64,000 bases of DNA from Pseudoduganella guangdongensis (GTDB lineage: Bacteria; Pseudomonadota; Gammaproteobacteria; Burkholderiales; Burkholderiaceae_D). Under the pieces are notes generated by a model, which saw only the letters and a program-made list of their open reading frames with translations, did no database searches and was not told the DNA's origin. The DNA is taken from assembly GCF_009857475.1 (NCBI RefSeq), contig NZ_WWCJ01000011.1, forward strand, positions 170,676-234,675, given 5' to 3'. Shown here one piece after another: positions 34,557 to 42,869 of this stretch. The stretch's first letter is position 1. Each line of letters starts with the position of its first letter. Both the position numbers and the translations under genes were made by a program.

Positions 34557-34581
34557 GGGTATGGCCCACAGGGCCATACCC
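34557..34581. terminator. Hairpin between converging bamD and yaaA
   Basis: Perfect 11-bp arms GGGTATGGCCC and GGGCCATACCC with loop ACA. It has the same layout as hairpin 1 of the 27449-27594 element, with paired base changes in both arms. No T-run; it is presumed to be a bidirectional transcription end. Confidence 0.7.
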
Positions 34582-34588
34582 CACCCCA

Positions 34589-35347
34589 TTACGCTGCGAT
34601 CTTGCGGCGGAAGACCCAGGTAGTGTCGTTCGAGGCGTCCGCCTCGAACTTATAGCCATCCACATCGAACTTCTTCAGCTTTTGCGGGTCGGTGATGTTG
34701 TTCACCGCCGCGTAGCGTGCCAGCATGCCGCGCGCGCGTTTGGCGAAGAAGGAAATGATCTTGTATTTGCCGCCCTTCCAGTCCTCGAACACCGGCGTAA
34801 TCACCGGCATGGCCAGCTTCTTCGGCTTGACGGACTTGAAGTATTCGTCGGACGCCAGGTTGACCAGCACCGGCGAACCTTCCTTGTTCAGCGCATCGGT
34901 GATCATCTCGCCCCAGAACTCGTACAGGTTCTTGCCGCGCGGGTTTTGCAGGCGGGTGCCCATTTCCAGGCGGTGCGGGTGGATCAGGTCAAGCGGCTTG
35001 AGCATGCCGTACAGGCCGGACAGGATGCGGATGCGCGACTGGGTGTAATCCAGCTGCTTGGCGTTCATGCTGCGCGCATCCAGGCCGTCGTACACGTCGC
35101 CGTTAAAGGTCATGACCGCCTGGCGCGCCTCGCCGGTGTCCTTGGTCCAGGTGGCGTAGCGCGCCACGTTCAGGGTGGAGAGCGCGTCCGACAAGTCCAT
35201 CAGTTCGCCCAGCTGCTGCGGCGAAAACGCGCGCAGGCGCTCGATCAACTGCTCCGAGTGATCGAGGAAAGCGGGTTGCGTTGCGAGTTTGGTGGTGGGC
35301 GGAGTCTCCAGGTCAAGACTTTTTGCAGGCGACAGCACAATCAGCAT
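34589..35347 (-). CDS. yaaA: YaaA family peroxide-stress protein (DUF328)
   Basis: 252 residues, matching E. coli YaaA (258), which limits free iron and DNA damage during peroxide stress and is reported to bind DNA. Start '[17 protein letters not shown]' and '[21 protein letters not shown]' are family hallmarks; the C-terminus holds '[17 protein letters not shown]' and '[20 protein letters not shown]'. ATG 35347 was chosen because the upstream extension is only the antisense of the neighbouring PIN gene. Divergent from that gene over 30 nt. Confidence 0.95.
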   Translation of the reverse strand: MLIVLSPAKSLDLETPPTTKLATQPAFLDHSEQLIERLRAFSPQQLGELMDLSDALSTLNVARYATWTKDTGEARQAVMTFNGDVYDGLDARSMNAKQLDYTQSRIRILSGLYGMLKPLDLIHPHRLEMGTRLQNPRGKNLYEFWGEMITDALNKEGSPVLVNLASDEYFKSVKPKKLAMPVITPVFEDWKGGKYKIISFFAKRARGMLARYAAVNNITDPQKLKKFDVDGYKFEADASNDTTWVFRRKIAA

Positions 35348-35377
35348 AAGATTCAAAATTAAAGCGAAAACCCCGAC

Positions 35378-35827
35378 ATGATACCTGTTCCACCACAACT
35401 TGCACCGAAGCGCATCGTCATCGACACCAACGTCTGCCTCGACCTGTTCGTTTTCCAGGACCCGCGCTGGGCGGCGCTGCTGTCCGCCATTGAAAGCGGC
35501 GCGGTGGAAGCGATCACGCGCGCCGACTGCCGCGCCGAATACCTGTTCGTGCTGAACTACCCTCACCTGCCGCTGGATGAAAGCACCCGCCCATTAAGCG
35601 CGGCGCGTTTCGACCAGTACATCAAGGTCGTGCAGCCGCCCGAATCCGGCGTGCGCCTGCCGGTGTGTACCGACCGCGACGACCAGAAGTTCCTGGAGCT
35701 GGCGCGCGACGCCCAGGCCGACATCCTGATCACCAAGGACAAGGCCCTGCTCAAGCTGGCCAAACGCCTGGCCAAGGCCGGCATGTTCAAGGTAATGCTG
35801 CCGGAAAAATGGTCACTTGAGGCCTGA
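35378..35827 (+). CDS. PIN-domain protein (COG1569-like putative toxin)
   Basis: 149 residues with PIN nuclease acidic residues in '[15 protein letters not shown]', '[10 protein letters not shown]', '[20 protein letters not shown]' and 'LITKDKALL'. The family is often labelled toxin of a toxin-antitoxin system. Here no small antitoxin gene is adjacent: yaaA is divergent upstream and an aminotransferase follows 100 nt downstream. It could be a solitary RNase or an unlinked toxin. Confidence 0.85.
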   Translation: MIPVPPQLAPKRIVIDTNVCLDLFVFQDPRWAALLSAIESGAVEAITRADCRAEYLFVLNYPHLPLDESTRPLSAARFDQYIKVVQPPESGVRLPVCTDRDDQKFLELARDAQADILITKDKALLKLAKRLAKAGMFKVMLPEKWSLEA

Positions 35828-35927
35828 GCGCGCTTAACTTCGCTTGACTTTTAAGTTTTACCCTCGGGGCAACACTTGTTTTATTTGGCTGCGCTAGAAT
35901 GGAAAAAACCTCCACTTTCCCAGCCAG

Positions 35928-37082
35928 ATGAAACAACTGCAATCCCGCCTGCCTGCTGTCGGCACCACCATTTTCTCGCGCATGTCCGCCCTGGCGGCCC
36001 AGCATGGCGCGGTCAATCTTGGCCAGGGCTTTCCTGATTTCGCCTGCGATCCCAAGCTGGTGGACATGGTTACCGTGGCCATGCGCGAAGGCTTTAACCA
36101 GTACCCGATCGGCACCGGTGCGCGGGTGCTGCGCCAGGCCATCGCCGACAAGATTGCGCGCGTCTACGGCTGGCAGTACGACGTCAATACCGAAATTACC
36201 GTCACGCCCGGCGCCACCGAAGCGCTGACCACCGCCATCCTGTGCAGCGTGCACCCGGGCGATGAGGTAATCGTGATCGAACCGGCCTACGACAGCTACC
36301 TGCCCGCCATCGAACTGGCCGGCGGCGTGCCGCTGCTGGTGCAGATGGAAGTGGCGGAGCATGGCGGCTACAGCGTGCCATGGCCGCGCCTTGCGGCGGC
36401 GGTGTCCGAGCGCACGCGCATGATCATCATCAACACCCCGCACAACCCCACCGGCAGCGTGCTGCGCGCCGCCGATTTGGCCGCATTGGCCGATATCGTG
36501 CGCGATACCGAAATCCTGATCCTGTCGGACGAAGTGTATGAGCACATGGTGTTCGACGGCGAGCAGCACGAATCGATGTGCCGCCACCCGGAGCTGGCGC
36601 AGCGCGCCTTTGTGGTCTCGAGCTTCGGCAAGACCTACCACGTGACCGGCTGGAAGGTCGGCTACGTGGCGGCGCCGGCCATGCTGATGGCGGAGTTCCG
36701 CAAGGTCCACCAGTACAACGTATTTTCCGTGAATACGCCCATGCAGCACGGCTTTGCCAGCTATATGGACGATCCGGCGCCATACGTGAACCTGCCGGCC
36801 TTCTATCAGCGCAAGCGCGACTTGTTCCGCAAAGGCCTGGAAGGCAGCCGCTTTGAATTGCTGCCGTGCGACGGCACCTACTTCCAGTGCGTGCGTTATG
36901 ACCGCATTTCCTCCTTGCCGGAGGCGGAGTTTGCGGAGTGGCTGACGGCCGAAGTCAAGGTGGCGGCCATTCCAGTGTCGGCCTTCTACCGCGACGGCAA
37001 GGATTCCGGCATTGTGCGCTTCTGCTTTGCCAAGAAGGACGAGACGCTGGCGCTCGCATTGGAGCGACTGGCGCGCGTGTAA
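35928..37082 (+). CDS. PLP-dependent aminotransferase, methionine aminotransferase YbdL-like
   Basis: A 384-residue class I/II aminotransferase. 'VNLGQGFPDFACDPKLVD' and 'NQYPIGTGARVLRQAIADKI' are typical; the PLP lysine is in 'VSSFGKTYHVTGWKVGYVAAP', with 'NTPHNPTGSV' and 'ILSDEVYEHMVFDG'. The sequence fits the YbdL/kynurenine-aminotransferase-like branch that prefers methionine, His or Phe with keto acids. A TAGAAT box about 27 nt upstream of the ATG could be its -10. A HD-type gene follows closely. Confidence 0.9.
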   Translation: MKQLQSRLPAVGTTIFSRMSALAAQHGAVNLGQGFPDFACDPKLVDMVTVAMREGFNQYPIGTGARVLRQAIADKIARVYGWQYDVNTEITVTPGATEALTTAILCSVHPGDEVIVIEPAYDSYLPAIELAGGVPLLVQMEVAEHGGYSVPWPRLAAAVSERTRMIIINTPHNPTGSVLRAADLAALADIVRDTEILILSDEVYEHMVFDGEQHESMCRHPELAQRAFVVSSFGKTYHVTGWKVGYVAAPAMLMAEFRKVHQYNVFSVNTPMQHGFASYMDDPAPYVNLPAFYQRKRDLFRKGLEGSRFELLPCDGTYFQCVRYDRISSLPEAEFAEWLTAEVKVAAIPVSAFYRDGKDSGIVRFCFAKKDETLALALERLARV

Positions 37083-37097
37083 TCATCGGGGATGACC

Positions 37098-38087
37098 ATG
37101 AACCAGTACTTGAACAGCTTGCAGGATCTCGGCATGGATTCCGGGGCGCGCATTGAGCCGCCGCCTTCGGTGCTGCATGAACTGAACCAGGCCAATAAGC
37201 GACTGGAAAAGCTGCTGGCCGATTTGCGCAACGAGCGCAATGCCGATGCGGACTTGCGCAATATCGCGCGCGAAGTGCTGCGCGCGGTGGAGCTCAACCC
37301 CGAAATCGCGCTGGCTTGCCTGTTCCTGAACCAGATCGCGGGCACCTACGCGGTGCGCCACTGCATTGAGACAGCGATTGTGGTGATCCTGGTGGCGCGC
37401 GGCATGGGCAAGCCTTCGGACGAAGTGCTGTCGCTGACGGCGGCGGCGCTGACCATGAATGTGGGTATGCTGCGCCACCACGACAGCTTCCAGTCGAAGT
37501 CGGGCTCCCTGAACAGCGAGGAAATGGCGATTGTGCGGCGCCACCCCGAGAACAGTGCGGAGATCCTGAAATACGCGGGCGTGGAGGACCAGGAATGGAT
37601 TTCCTGTGTCCTGATGCACCACGAAAACGACGACGGCAGCGGCTATCCTGCGGGCATGACGCGCGAGGAGATCACGCAGAACGCGCGTTTGCTGGCGATT
37701 GCCGACCGCTATTGCGCGCGGGTTTCGGCGCGCAACTACCGCTGCTCCATGCTGCCGGACGAGGCGCTGGAAAAACTGCTGCACGATCCCTCCCACCCGG
37801 CCGATCCGGAACTGCAGGCGCAGTTCCACCGCCAGGTTGGTAAATTCCCGCCGGGCGTGCTGGTCCGGCTGTCCAACGGTGAAACGGGCGTCGTGGTGTC
37901 GCGCGATGGCGGCGATGGCGTGCTGGAGGTGCGCTGCATGCGTGATGCGGCGGGCAAGTCGCTGCCGGCTGCCGTGCATCGCCGTACCGACCATCCCGAA
38001 TGCGCGATCAGCCAGGCCCTGACCGAAGACCAGGCTGAATTGCGATTCTCAATGAAGCAGATCTGGGGCGCGCAAGCGGCCCTTTAA
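37098..38087 (+). CDS. Degenerate HD-GYP-like protein
   Basis: About 329 residues with an HD-GYP-type fold: 'VRHCIETAIVVILVARGMG', 'MAIVRRHPENSAEIL', and the retained 'HHENDDGSGYPAGMTREEI' followed by 'ARLLAIADRYCARVSAR'. The second metal motif that should read HDIGK is instead 'TMNVGMLRHH', so the catalytic HD pair is lost and c-di-GMP hydrolysis is doubtful. A c-di-GMP or protein-binding scaffold is possible. ATG 37098 with GGGGA upstream is the likely start. Its stop codon overlaps that of mshN (TTAA), the last gene of the MSHA locus. Confidence 0.7.
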   Translation: MNQYLNSLQDLGMDSGARIEPPPSVLHELNQANKRLEKLLADLRNERNADADLRNIAREVLRAVELNPEIALACLFLNQIAGTYAVRHCIETAIVVILVARGMGKPSDEVLSLTAAALTMNVGMLRHHDSFQSKSGSLNSEEMAIVRRHPENSAEILKYAGVEDQEWISCVLMHHENDDGSGYPAGMTREEITQNARLLAIADRYCARVSARNYRCSMLPDEALEKLLHDPSHPADPELQAQFHRQVGKFPPGVLVRLSNGETGVVVSRDGGDGVLEVRCMRDAAGKSLPAAVHRRTDHPECAISQALTEDQAELRFSMKQIWGAQAAL

Positions 38088-39145
38088 TTCAGCTGCTGCA
38101 GGCGGCGTTCCACAAAGCTTTGCAGTTCCGGTGTCAGGCGGCCGATGTCGCGGGCGCGCTGGAAGGCGACCTTGGCTTCCGCGTTGCGCTGGTCGGCTTG
38201 CAGCGAAATGCCCATTCCCATCCACCATACTGCGTTGCCCGGTTGCAGGCGCACGGCGGCCTGGTAATGGTCGGCCGCTTCGCGGTGGCGCCCGTCTCGC
38301 TCCAGCACATTGGCGAACATGGCGCGGTAATCGGCATTCGTTTCCGCATAGGGTAGGCTGCGCTGCAGCGTGTCGATGGAGCCGCCTCCGTGCTCAAGCT
38401 GCAAGCGTGCCAGCAGCATCGCCATTCCAGTTTGCTGCGGAGTCAATACCAAAGCACGCCGCAGATGGCGCATGGCGTCGGAGTGACGCTGATTTTCCAC
38501 CAATACTGCAACCAGGGTCTCGCGCGCCGCGAGGTGGCGCTGATCAATTTCCAGCGCTGCTTCCAAGTCGCTAATCGCCTCCTGGATGCGTGCGCTGAGC
38601 AGCTTACTTTGCGCGCGCTCGTACAGCGTTGTGGCGGAGACTTGCACGCCGCCATCGCGCGCCACGGATGTGAGCTGGCTCGTGCCGCCGCCGGACGCCT
38701 CCTTTGTCGCTGTCATTTTCGGGCTGCGCTCAGGTGCTGCCTGGCGCGCTTTCGCGACATGCCCCCTCCTCTCCGGCGCCGCCTTTTCCAGTGGCTGCAC
38801 TTTCGCCGTTCCAGGCTGCGGTGCTAGCGGTGCCGGCAGCGGCAATCCATCGACCATTTGTTCCGGCGGCGTAAGCTGCGGCGCATCCGCCGCCGGCGCA
38901 GCTTTGATCACACCTTTCGCCGGGGCTACTGGCACCACATCCGCCGCCGGAACCTTGTTCCAATACCGCCAGCCGGCAGAGGCCGCACCAGCCAACAAGA
39001 TCACTACCGCCAAGCCTATCAGCAAAACCGAGCGGCGGTAAGGCGGCGTATCGGGCACGGCACGCACCGCGTCCGGCATGCCAGCTGCCTGTGGCGCGCC
39101 ACCGCGCGCATCGAGATCCTGCAGCATTTTGTTAATCAGGCTCAT
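38084..39145 (-). CDS. mshN: MSHA biogenesis TPR protein MshN
   Basis: 353 residues: short cytoplasmic N-terminus ('MSLINKMLQDLDARGG', the MshN/GspB-like start), one TM (~38-60), a Pro/Ala-rich periplasmic linker, and TPR repeats from ~175 ('LYERAQSKLLSARIQEAISD', 'MRHLRRALVLTPQQTGMAML', 'HYQAAVRLQPGNAVWWMGMG'). It probably links the ATPase MshM to the secretin MshL. The start overlaps the mshM stop (ATGA). Last gene of the second MSHA block. Confidence 0.85.
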   Translation of the reverse strand: MSLINKMLQDLDARGGAPQAAGMPDAVRAVPDTPPYRRSVLLIGLAVVILLAGAASAGWRYWNKVPAADVVPVAPAKGVIKAAPAADAPQLTPPEQMVDGLPLPAPLAPQPGTAKVQPLEKAAPERRGHVAKARQAAPERSPKMTATKEASGGGTSQLTSVARDGGVQVSATTLYERAQSKLLSARIQEAISDLEAALEIDQRHLAARETLVAVLVENQRHSDAMRHLRRALVLTPQQTGMAMLLARLQLEHGGGSIDTLQRSLPYAETNADYRAMFANVLERDGRHREAADHYQAAVRLQPGNAVWWMGMGISLQADQRNAEAKVAFQRARDIGRLTPELQSFVERRLQQLN

Positions 39146-40041
39146 AAACTCAACCGATAGGACAGAACCGCGCCCGCCGCGGCCAGCGCCGCCAGTGCCA
39201 ACCCCGCCGCAAGCCAAGGCCACCCGCGCCGCTTCAACAGCGCGGTGTCTTTCACTGCAAGCTTCACATGGCGGTCGTCGACTTGCTGGCGCCCCTCGCC
39301 ATACGCCAGTAGCATAGCCTTGTGCGCCATGATGTTGATCAGGCGTGGAATGCCGCCGCTCGCTGCGAACAGCCGGCGCACCGCCGCCTTGCTGAACAGC
39401 CGCGCGCCGGTAAATCCGGCCACCCGCAATCGATAGGCCAGGTAATACTCCATATCATCGCGCGACAAGGCGCCCAGGTCGTGCTGGAAAGTGATCCGCT
39501 GGGTAAGCTGGCGTATCGATTGCGCCTGCAAATGTTGATTCAGCTCCGGCTGCCCAAACAAGACGATCTGCAGCAACTTGCGTTTTTCCGTTTCCAGATT
39601 GGTGAGCAGGCGCAAGGCTTCCAGGCTCGCTTCGGGAATGGTCTGGGCCTCGTCCACGCAGAGCACTACGCGTTTGCCTTGCGCTGCCAACGCCAGCAGG
39701 CGCGCGGTCAGGGACTTCAACAAATTGTGCTGGTCCACATCCGGCGCCAGCTGCAACTCGAGCTCTTCGGCCAGTGCCAGCATCAGGGTACGCGGCTCCA
39801 GCAAGGGATTGGGCAGGTAGGCCGTGACGAAGCCGTCGCCCAGCGTCTTCATGAACTTCCGGCATAACAGGGTCTTGCCGGTGCCGACTTCGCCGGTAAT
39901 CTTGATGAACCCTTCACCGCTGCGTGCCGCCACCAGCAGGGTGTTCAAGGCCTCCTGCGAATGCGGGCTGTTGAAAAAGAAGCTGGTGTCCGGCGTAATG
40001 CCGAACGGCGCTTCGCGCAGGCCGAAGTGGCTCTCGTACAT
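39142..40041 (-). CDS. mshM: MSHA biogenesis AAA ATPase MshM (ExeA-like)
   Basis: 299 residues. 'MYESHFGLREAPFGITPD' is the standard ExeA/MshM start; Walker A is 'GEVGTGKTLLCR', Walker B 'VVLCVDEAQTIPE', and sensor region 'IVLFGQPELNQHL'. A C-terminal TM ('WPWLAAGLALAALAAAGAVL') anchors it in the inner membrane. ExeA homologues help assemble the secretin through the cell wall. ATG 40041 lies 1 nt after the mshL stop. Confidence 0.92.
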   Translation of the reverse strand: MYESHFGLREAPFGITPDTSFFFNSPHSQEALNTLLVAARSGEGFIKITGEVGTGKTLLCRKFMKTLGDGFVTAYLPNPLLEPRTLMLALAEELELQLAPDVDQHNLLKSLTARLLALAAQGKRVVLCVDEAQTIPEASLEALRLLTNLETEKRKLLQIVLFGQPELNQHLQAQSIRQLTQRITFQHDLGALSRDDMEYYLAYRLRVAGFTGARLFSKAAVRRLFAASGGIPRLINIMAHKAMLLAYGEGRQQVDDRHVKLAVKDTALLKRRGWPWLAAGLALAALAAAGAVLSYRLSL

Positions 40042-40042
40042 A

Positions 40043-41830
40043 TCAGTAGCGTCCCATGCCCTTGGGATCAAGGCGCTCAATGCGGCGGCTGCTGTCCATC
40101 AAATCCTGGCTCCAATCGCTGGCGGCGTCGACGATGGTCGGCTTGATCAGTACCACCAACTCGCGCTTCTGGATCGAATCAGCGGTGCTTCGGAACAGGC
40201 CGCCGATCAGCGGGATACGGCCTGCCACCGGGACCTGCGAACGATCGGCGCTGGTCGATTGGCGCATCAGACCGCCGATGGCGACGACGCTGCCGTTTTC
40301 GCCACGCACCATGCTGTCCATCTCCGACGTGGCCGAGGCCGCCAACGGCAGGTTCAGGCTACCCGCCGTGCCGAGGTTGATACTCTTGTTCACCGTCGAT
40401 ACTTGGCTCACCGACGGGTGCACGTGCAGGATGATGTTGCCTTTTTCGTCGATCTGCGGCGTCACGTCCAGAACCACGCCGGAGAAAAACGGCTGCAAGG
40501 TCACGTTGGGGGATACCGTGCCGTTTCCAGTGGCATTGGTATTGGTCGTAGTGCTGACGCCGGTCACGAAGAACTCATCGGTGCCGATTTTCAGCACCGC
40601 TTTCTGGTTGTTCAGCGTTGCTATACGCGGGCTGGACAACACGTGCACCGTTCCTTGCGACTCCAGGAAGGAAATCAGGGCGGCAAAATTCGCACTCTGG
40701 AACGCAATCCCGAACAGCGAGCTGGCGGCACTGGTCGCTGCGGCCAGTGAACTGCCCGGAGTGGACTGCAAGCCATTCGGCTGCCCCATCACGGACGTCA
40801 CGCCATTGATGCGCGGCGCCAGCGTGGTGCCTGGCCCTACCATCCCGGCCGAGATGCGGGAGGAGCCGAAGGCGGCCCAGTTAATGCCCGACTGGGCGTT
40901 TTCGCTCAGCTCCACTTCCAGGATCTTCGCTTCCAGGATCACCTGGCGCGCCACCGCCAACTGTGTAGCCTTGAGATAGCGGTCGACATTGCGCAAGTCT
41001 TCCGGCATGGCTCGGATTACCACCAAGCCCGACTGCGGGCTGACAACAACCGTGCGACCATCCTTGCCCACGCCCACGATGGCATCCAGCGACAGCTTCA
41101 ACTCAGCCCAGAAGTCCGACTCGGAACGGGTGGTGACGTTGGCCGCCTCATCAAGCACATTGGCCGTGGGCGAATTCGGGTCACCCGGGTTGTTATTGCG
41201 GTTCTGCCGATTATTGTTATTGCCGCTGTCGATGCCGTTACTATTGTTCTGACTATTGTTGCCTACGTTTTGCACCGAGGTCGATGTCACCCTCAAATTG
41301 GAGGAGCCGCGCCGCGACGCTGTTAAGTAATTCACCTGGAACATCCGGCTTTGCAGCGTCAGTGGCTTGATCGAGATGCGCGTGCCCTCGATGCGGTAGT
41401 CATAGCCGTACATTTCCCGCACCGCCTCCAGCGCCTCCTGGATGGTCACATCCTTCAGGTTGGCGCTGATGGTGCCGCCGACCTCCGGATGCACCAGCAT
41501 GTTGTAGCGTGTGCCGGCCACCAGGGAATTGAAGAACTGTTGCGCAGGCGCGTCACTGAAGGCGACGTTGAAGCGCTCCTCCAGCACTGGACGCGCTTTG
41601 GGCAACTGCCCGGCAAGCTGGTCGGCAGAAGGCAACAGGGCTTCGGACACTTGGCGCGGCAGCGGTGCGGCAGCGGCGGCGGTCGCAGCGGATTTGACTT
41701 CGCTGCTGATGGTGCTGTAAGTCTCGCGCAGCGGGGTCTGGGTGCAAGCTGCCAGCAGCACCAGCGCGGCTGCGCCCACCACCGGGCGGAAAACCTGTGC
41801 GACTTTCGGCATAGTATTTCGATTTGTCAT
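40043..41830 (-). CDS. mshL: MSHA pilus secretin MshL
   Basis: Outer-membrane lipoprotein secretin of 595 residues. Lipobox 'LLAAC' with Cys29. Secretin N-domains include 'ILVHPEVGGTISANLKDVTI'-type sequence ('LVHPEVGGTISANLKDVTIQ') and 'EAVREMYGYDYRIEGTRISI'; the C-domain has 'VHVLSSPRIATLNNQKAVLK', 'GTVSPNVTLQPFFSGVVLDV', 'VAIGGLMRQSTSADRSQVP' and 'RIPLIGGLFRSTADSIQKRE'. An Asn-rich stretch (~residues 187-225) sits before the 'TTRSESDFW' motif. Overlaps mshK by ATGA. Confidence 0.93.
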   Translation of the reverse strand: MTNRNTMPKVAQVFRPVVGAAALVLLAACTQTPLRETYSTISSEVKSAATAAAAAPLPRQVSEALLPSADQLAGQLPKARPVLEERFNVAFSDAPAQQFFNSLVAGTRYNMLVHPEVGGTISANLKDVTIQEALEAVREMYGYDYRIEGTRISIKPLTLQSRMFQVNYLTASRRGSSNLRVTSTSVQNVGNNSQNNSNGIDSGNNNNRQNRNNNPGDPNSPTANVLDEAANVTTRSESDFWAELKLSLDAIVGVGKDGRTVVVSPQSGLVVIRAMPEDLRNVDRYLKATQLAVARQVILEAKILEVELSENAQSGINWAAFGSSRISAGMVGPGTTLAPRINGVTSVMGQPNGLQSTPGSSLAAATSAASSLFGIAFQSANFAALISFLESQGTVHVLSSPRIATLNNQKAVLKIGTDEFFVTGVSTTTNTNATGNGTVSPNVTLQPFFSGVVLDVTPQIDEKGNIILHVHPSVSQVSTVNKSINLGTAGSLNLPLAASATSEMDSMVRGENGSVVAIGGLMRQSTSADRSQVPVAGRIPLIGGLFRSTADSIQKRELVVLIKPTIVDAASDWSQDLMDSSRRIERLDPKGMGRY

Positions 41831-42180
41831 GGCTCTTGCGCCTTATCCAGTCCGGATGATACCAACTTCAAGACTTGTTTATGTTTGCCGCGCTGCAGGA
41901 CTACGGCACGTTCCCGCACTTCCACCAGGACTGCACCGTCCACTTTCCCGCCCAACGGCACGATGGCGCCATCGATGACCGCCAGTTGGCGCCCACCCGG
42001 GCGCCGCGCGATCAGCACGGACTGCAACTGCGGCCCCGGCGCGGCGGAGGCAGCGGCAGGGCCACGCTCGGGCTGCGACGCCTGCAATTCGGGCGGCGGC
42101 CGGGTCGGATCTGGCAATGCCTGCTGTCCGTGCGCGGCGGCGCAGCCCCCCCATGCCAGTAGTAATAAACACATCCTCAT
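41827..42180 (-). CDS. mshK: MSHA biogenesis protein MshK (PilP-like)
   Basis: 117 residues with a signal peptide ('MRMCLLLLAWGGCAAAHG'), then 'LPDPTRPPPELQ' and a small PilP/GspC-HR-like beta domain: 'LQSVLIARRPGGRQLAVIDG' and 'VPLGGKVDGAVLVEVRERAV'. It would connect the inner-membrane MshJ-type proteins to the secretin. ATG 42180 overlaps the mshJ stop codon. Confidence 0.8.
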   Translation of the reverse strand: MRMCLLLLAWGGCAAAHGQQALPDPTRPPPELQASQPERGPAAASAAPGPQLQSVLIARRPGGRQLAVIDGAIVPLGGKVDGAVLVEVRERAVVLQRGKHKQVLKLVSSGLDKAQEP

Positions 42181-42869
42181 AACTGCACCCACGTGTCGTC
42201 CAGGCTCAAGGTATATACCGTCAAGGTCAGGCTGGCTTCCGGGTGCTTAATCACGCTCAATTTCGCGCTACCCCAGATCAGGCGCGGCGACACTTTCTCC
42301 AGCGCTTCCATATAGCCCAGCAAGTCGGCATAGCTGCCGCGCACCTCCAGCTCCACGCCGTGCCGGTACAACAGGGCGACGGGCGCCGGCCCTGCCGAGG
42401 GCAGCGCGCCCACCGCCGGGGTGGACTGACTGAATTTCCCGTCCTGCAAGCCACTGACCGGCAATGTCCGCATGGCCGATACCCGCAAGCCGGGGTGTCC
42501 GCGCAGAATCTGCTGCAAGAGGGGCACAATACGTTGCGGCTGCACCAGGCCGCGCTTCTTGTCCGATAACTCGTCACCTACAGCGCGCGTCAGTTCCTGA
42601 ACGGTCGCCAGGCGCTGCCGGAGCGGCGCATTCGGGTCGGGCTCGTATGCCTTCAGGATTGCAGCGATACCTTGGTCCGCCGCGGCAATCTGATCTTGCT
42701 GTTGCTGCATGGTGGCGTGCAGCGCATGCCGCTCTACCGTCAGCGGCGCCAGCTTACCCATCCAGGCGATCGCCGCGATCACGACAATGCCGCTGACGAA
42801 CAGCGCGACGCGCTGCCGGAGCGGCAGGCTGTCGACGCGCTGTTCAAGCTTCAACAGCGCGGCCTTCAC
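42177..42869 (-). CDS. mshJ: MSHA biogenesis protein MshJ (PilO-like)
   Basis: 230 residues: one TM (~20-38, 'VALFVSGIVVIAAIAWMG'), a coiled coil ('LHATMQQQQDQIAAADQGIA'), and a periplasmic ferredoxin-like domain ending 'GVELEVRGSYADLLGYMEAL' and 'LTVYTLSLDDTWVQL'. It matches the PilO/GspM layout and the mshJ position. It overlaps both neighbours by 4 nt. Confidence 0.85.
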   Translation of the reverse strand: MKAALLKLEQRVDSLPLRQRVALFVSGIVVIAAIAWMGKLAPLTVERHALHATMQQQQDQIAAADQGIAAILKAYEPDPNAPLRQRLATVQELTRAVGDELSDKKRGLVQPQRIVPLLQQILRGHPGLRVSAMRTLPVSGLQDGKFSQSTPAVGALPSAGPAPVALLYRHGVELEVRGSYADLLGYMEALEKVSPRLIWGSAKLSVIKHPEASLTLTVYTLSLDDTWVQL

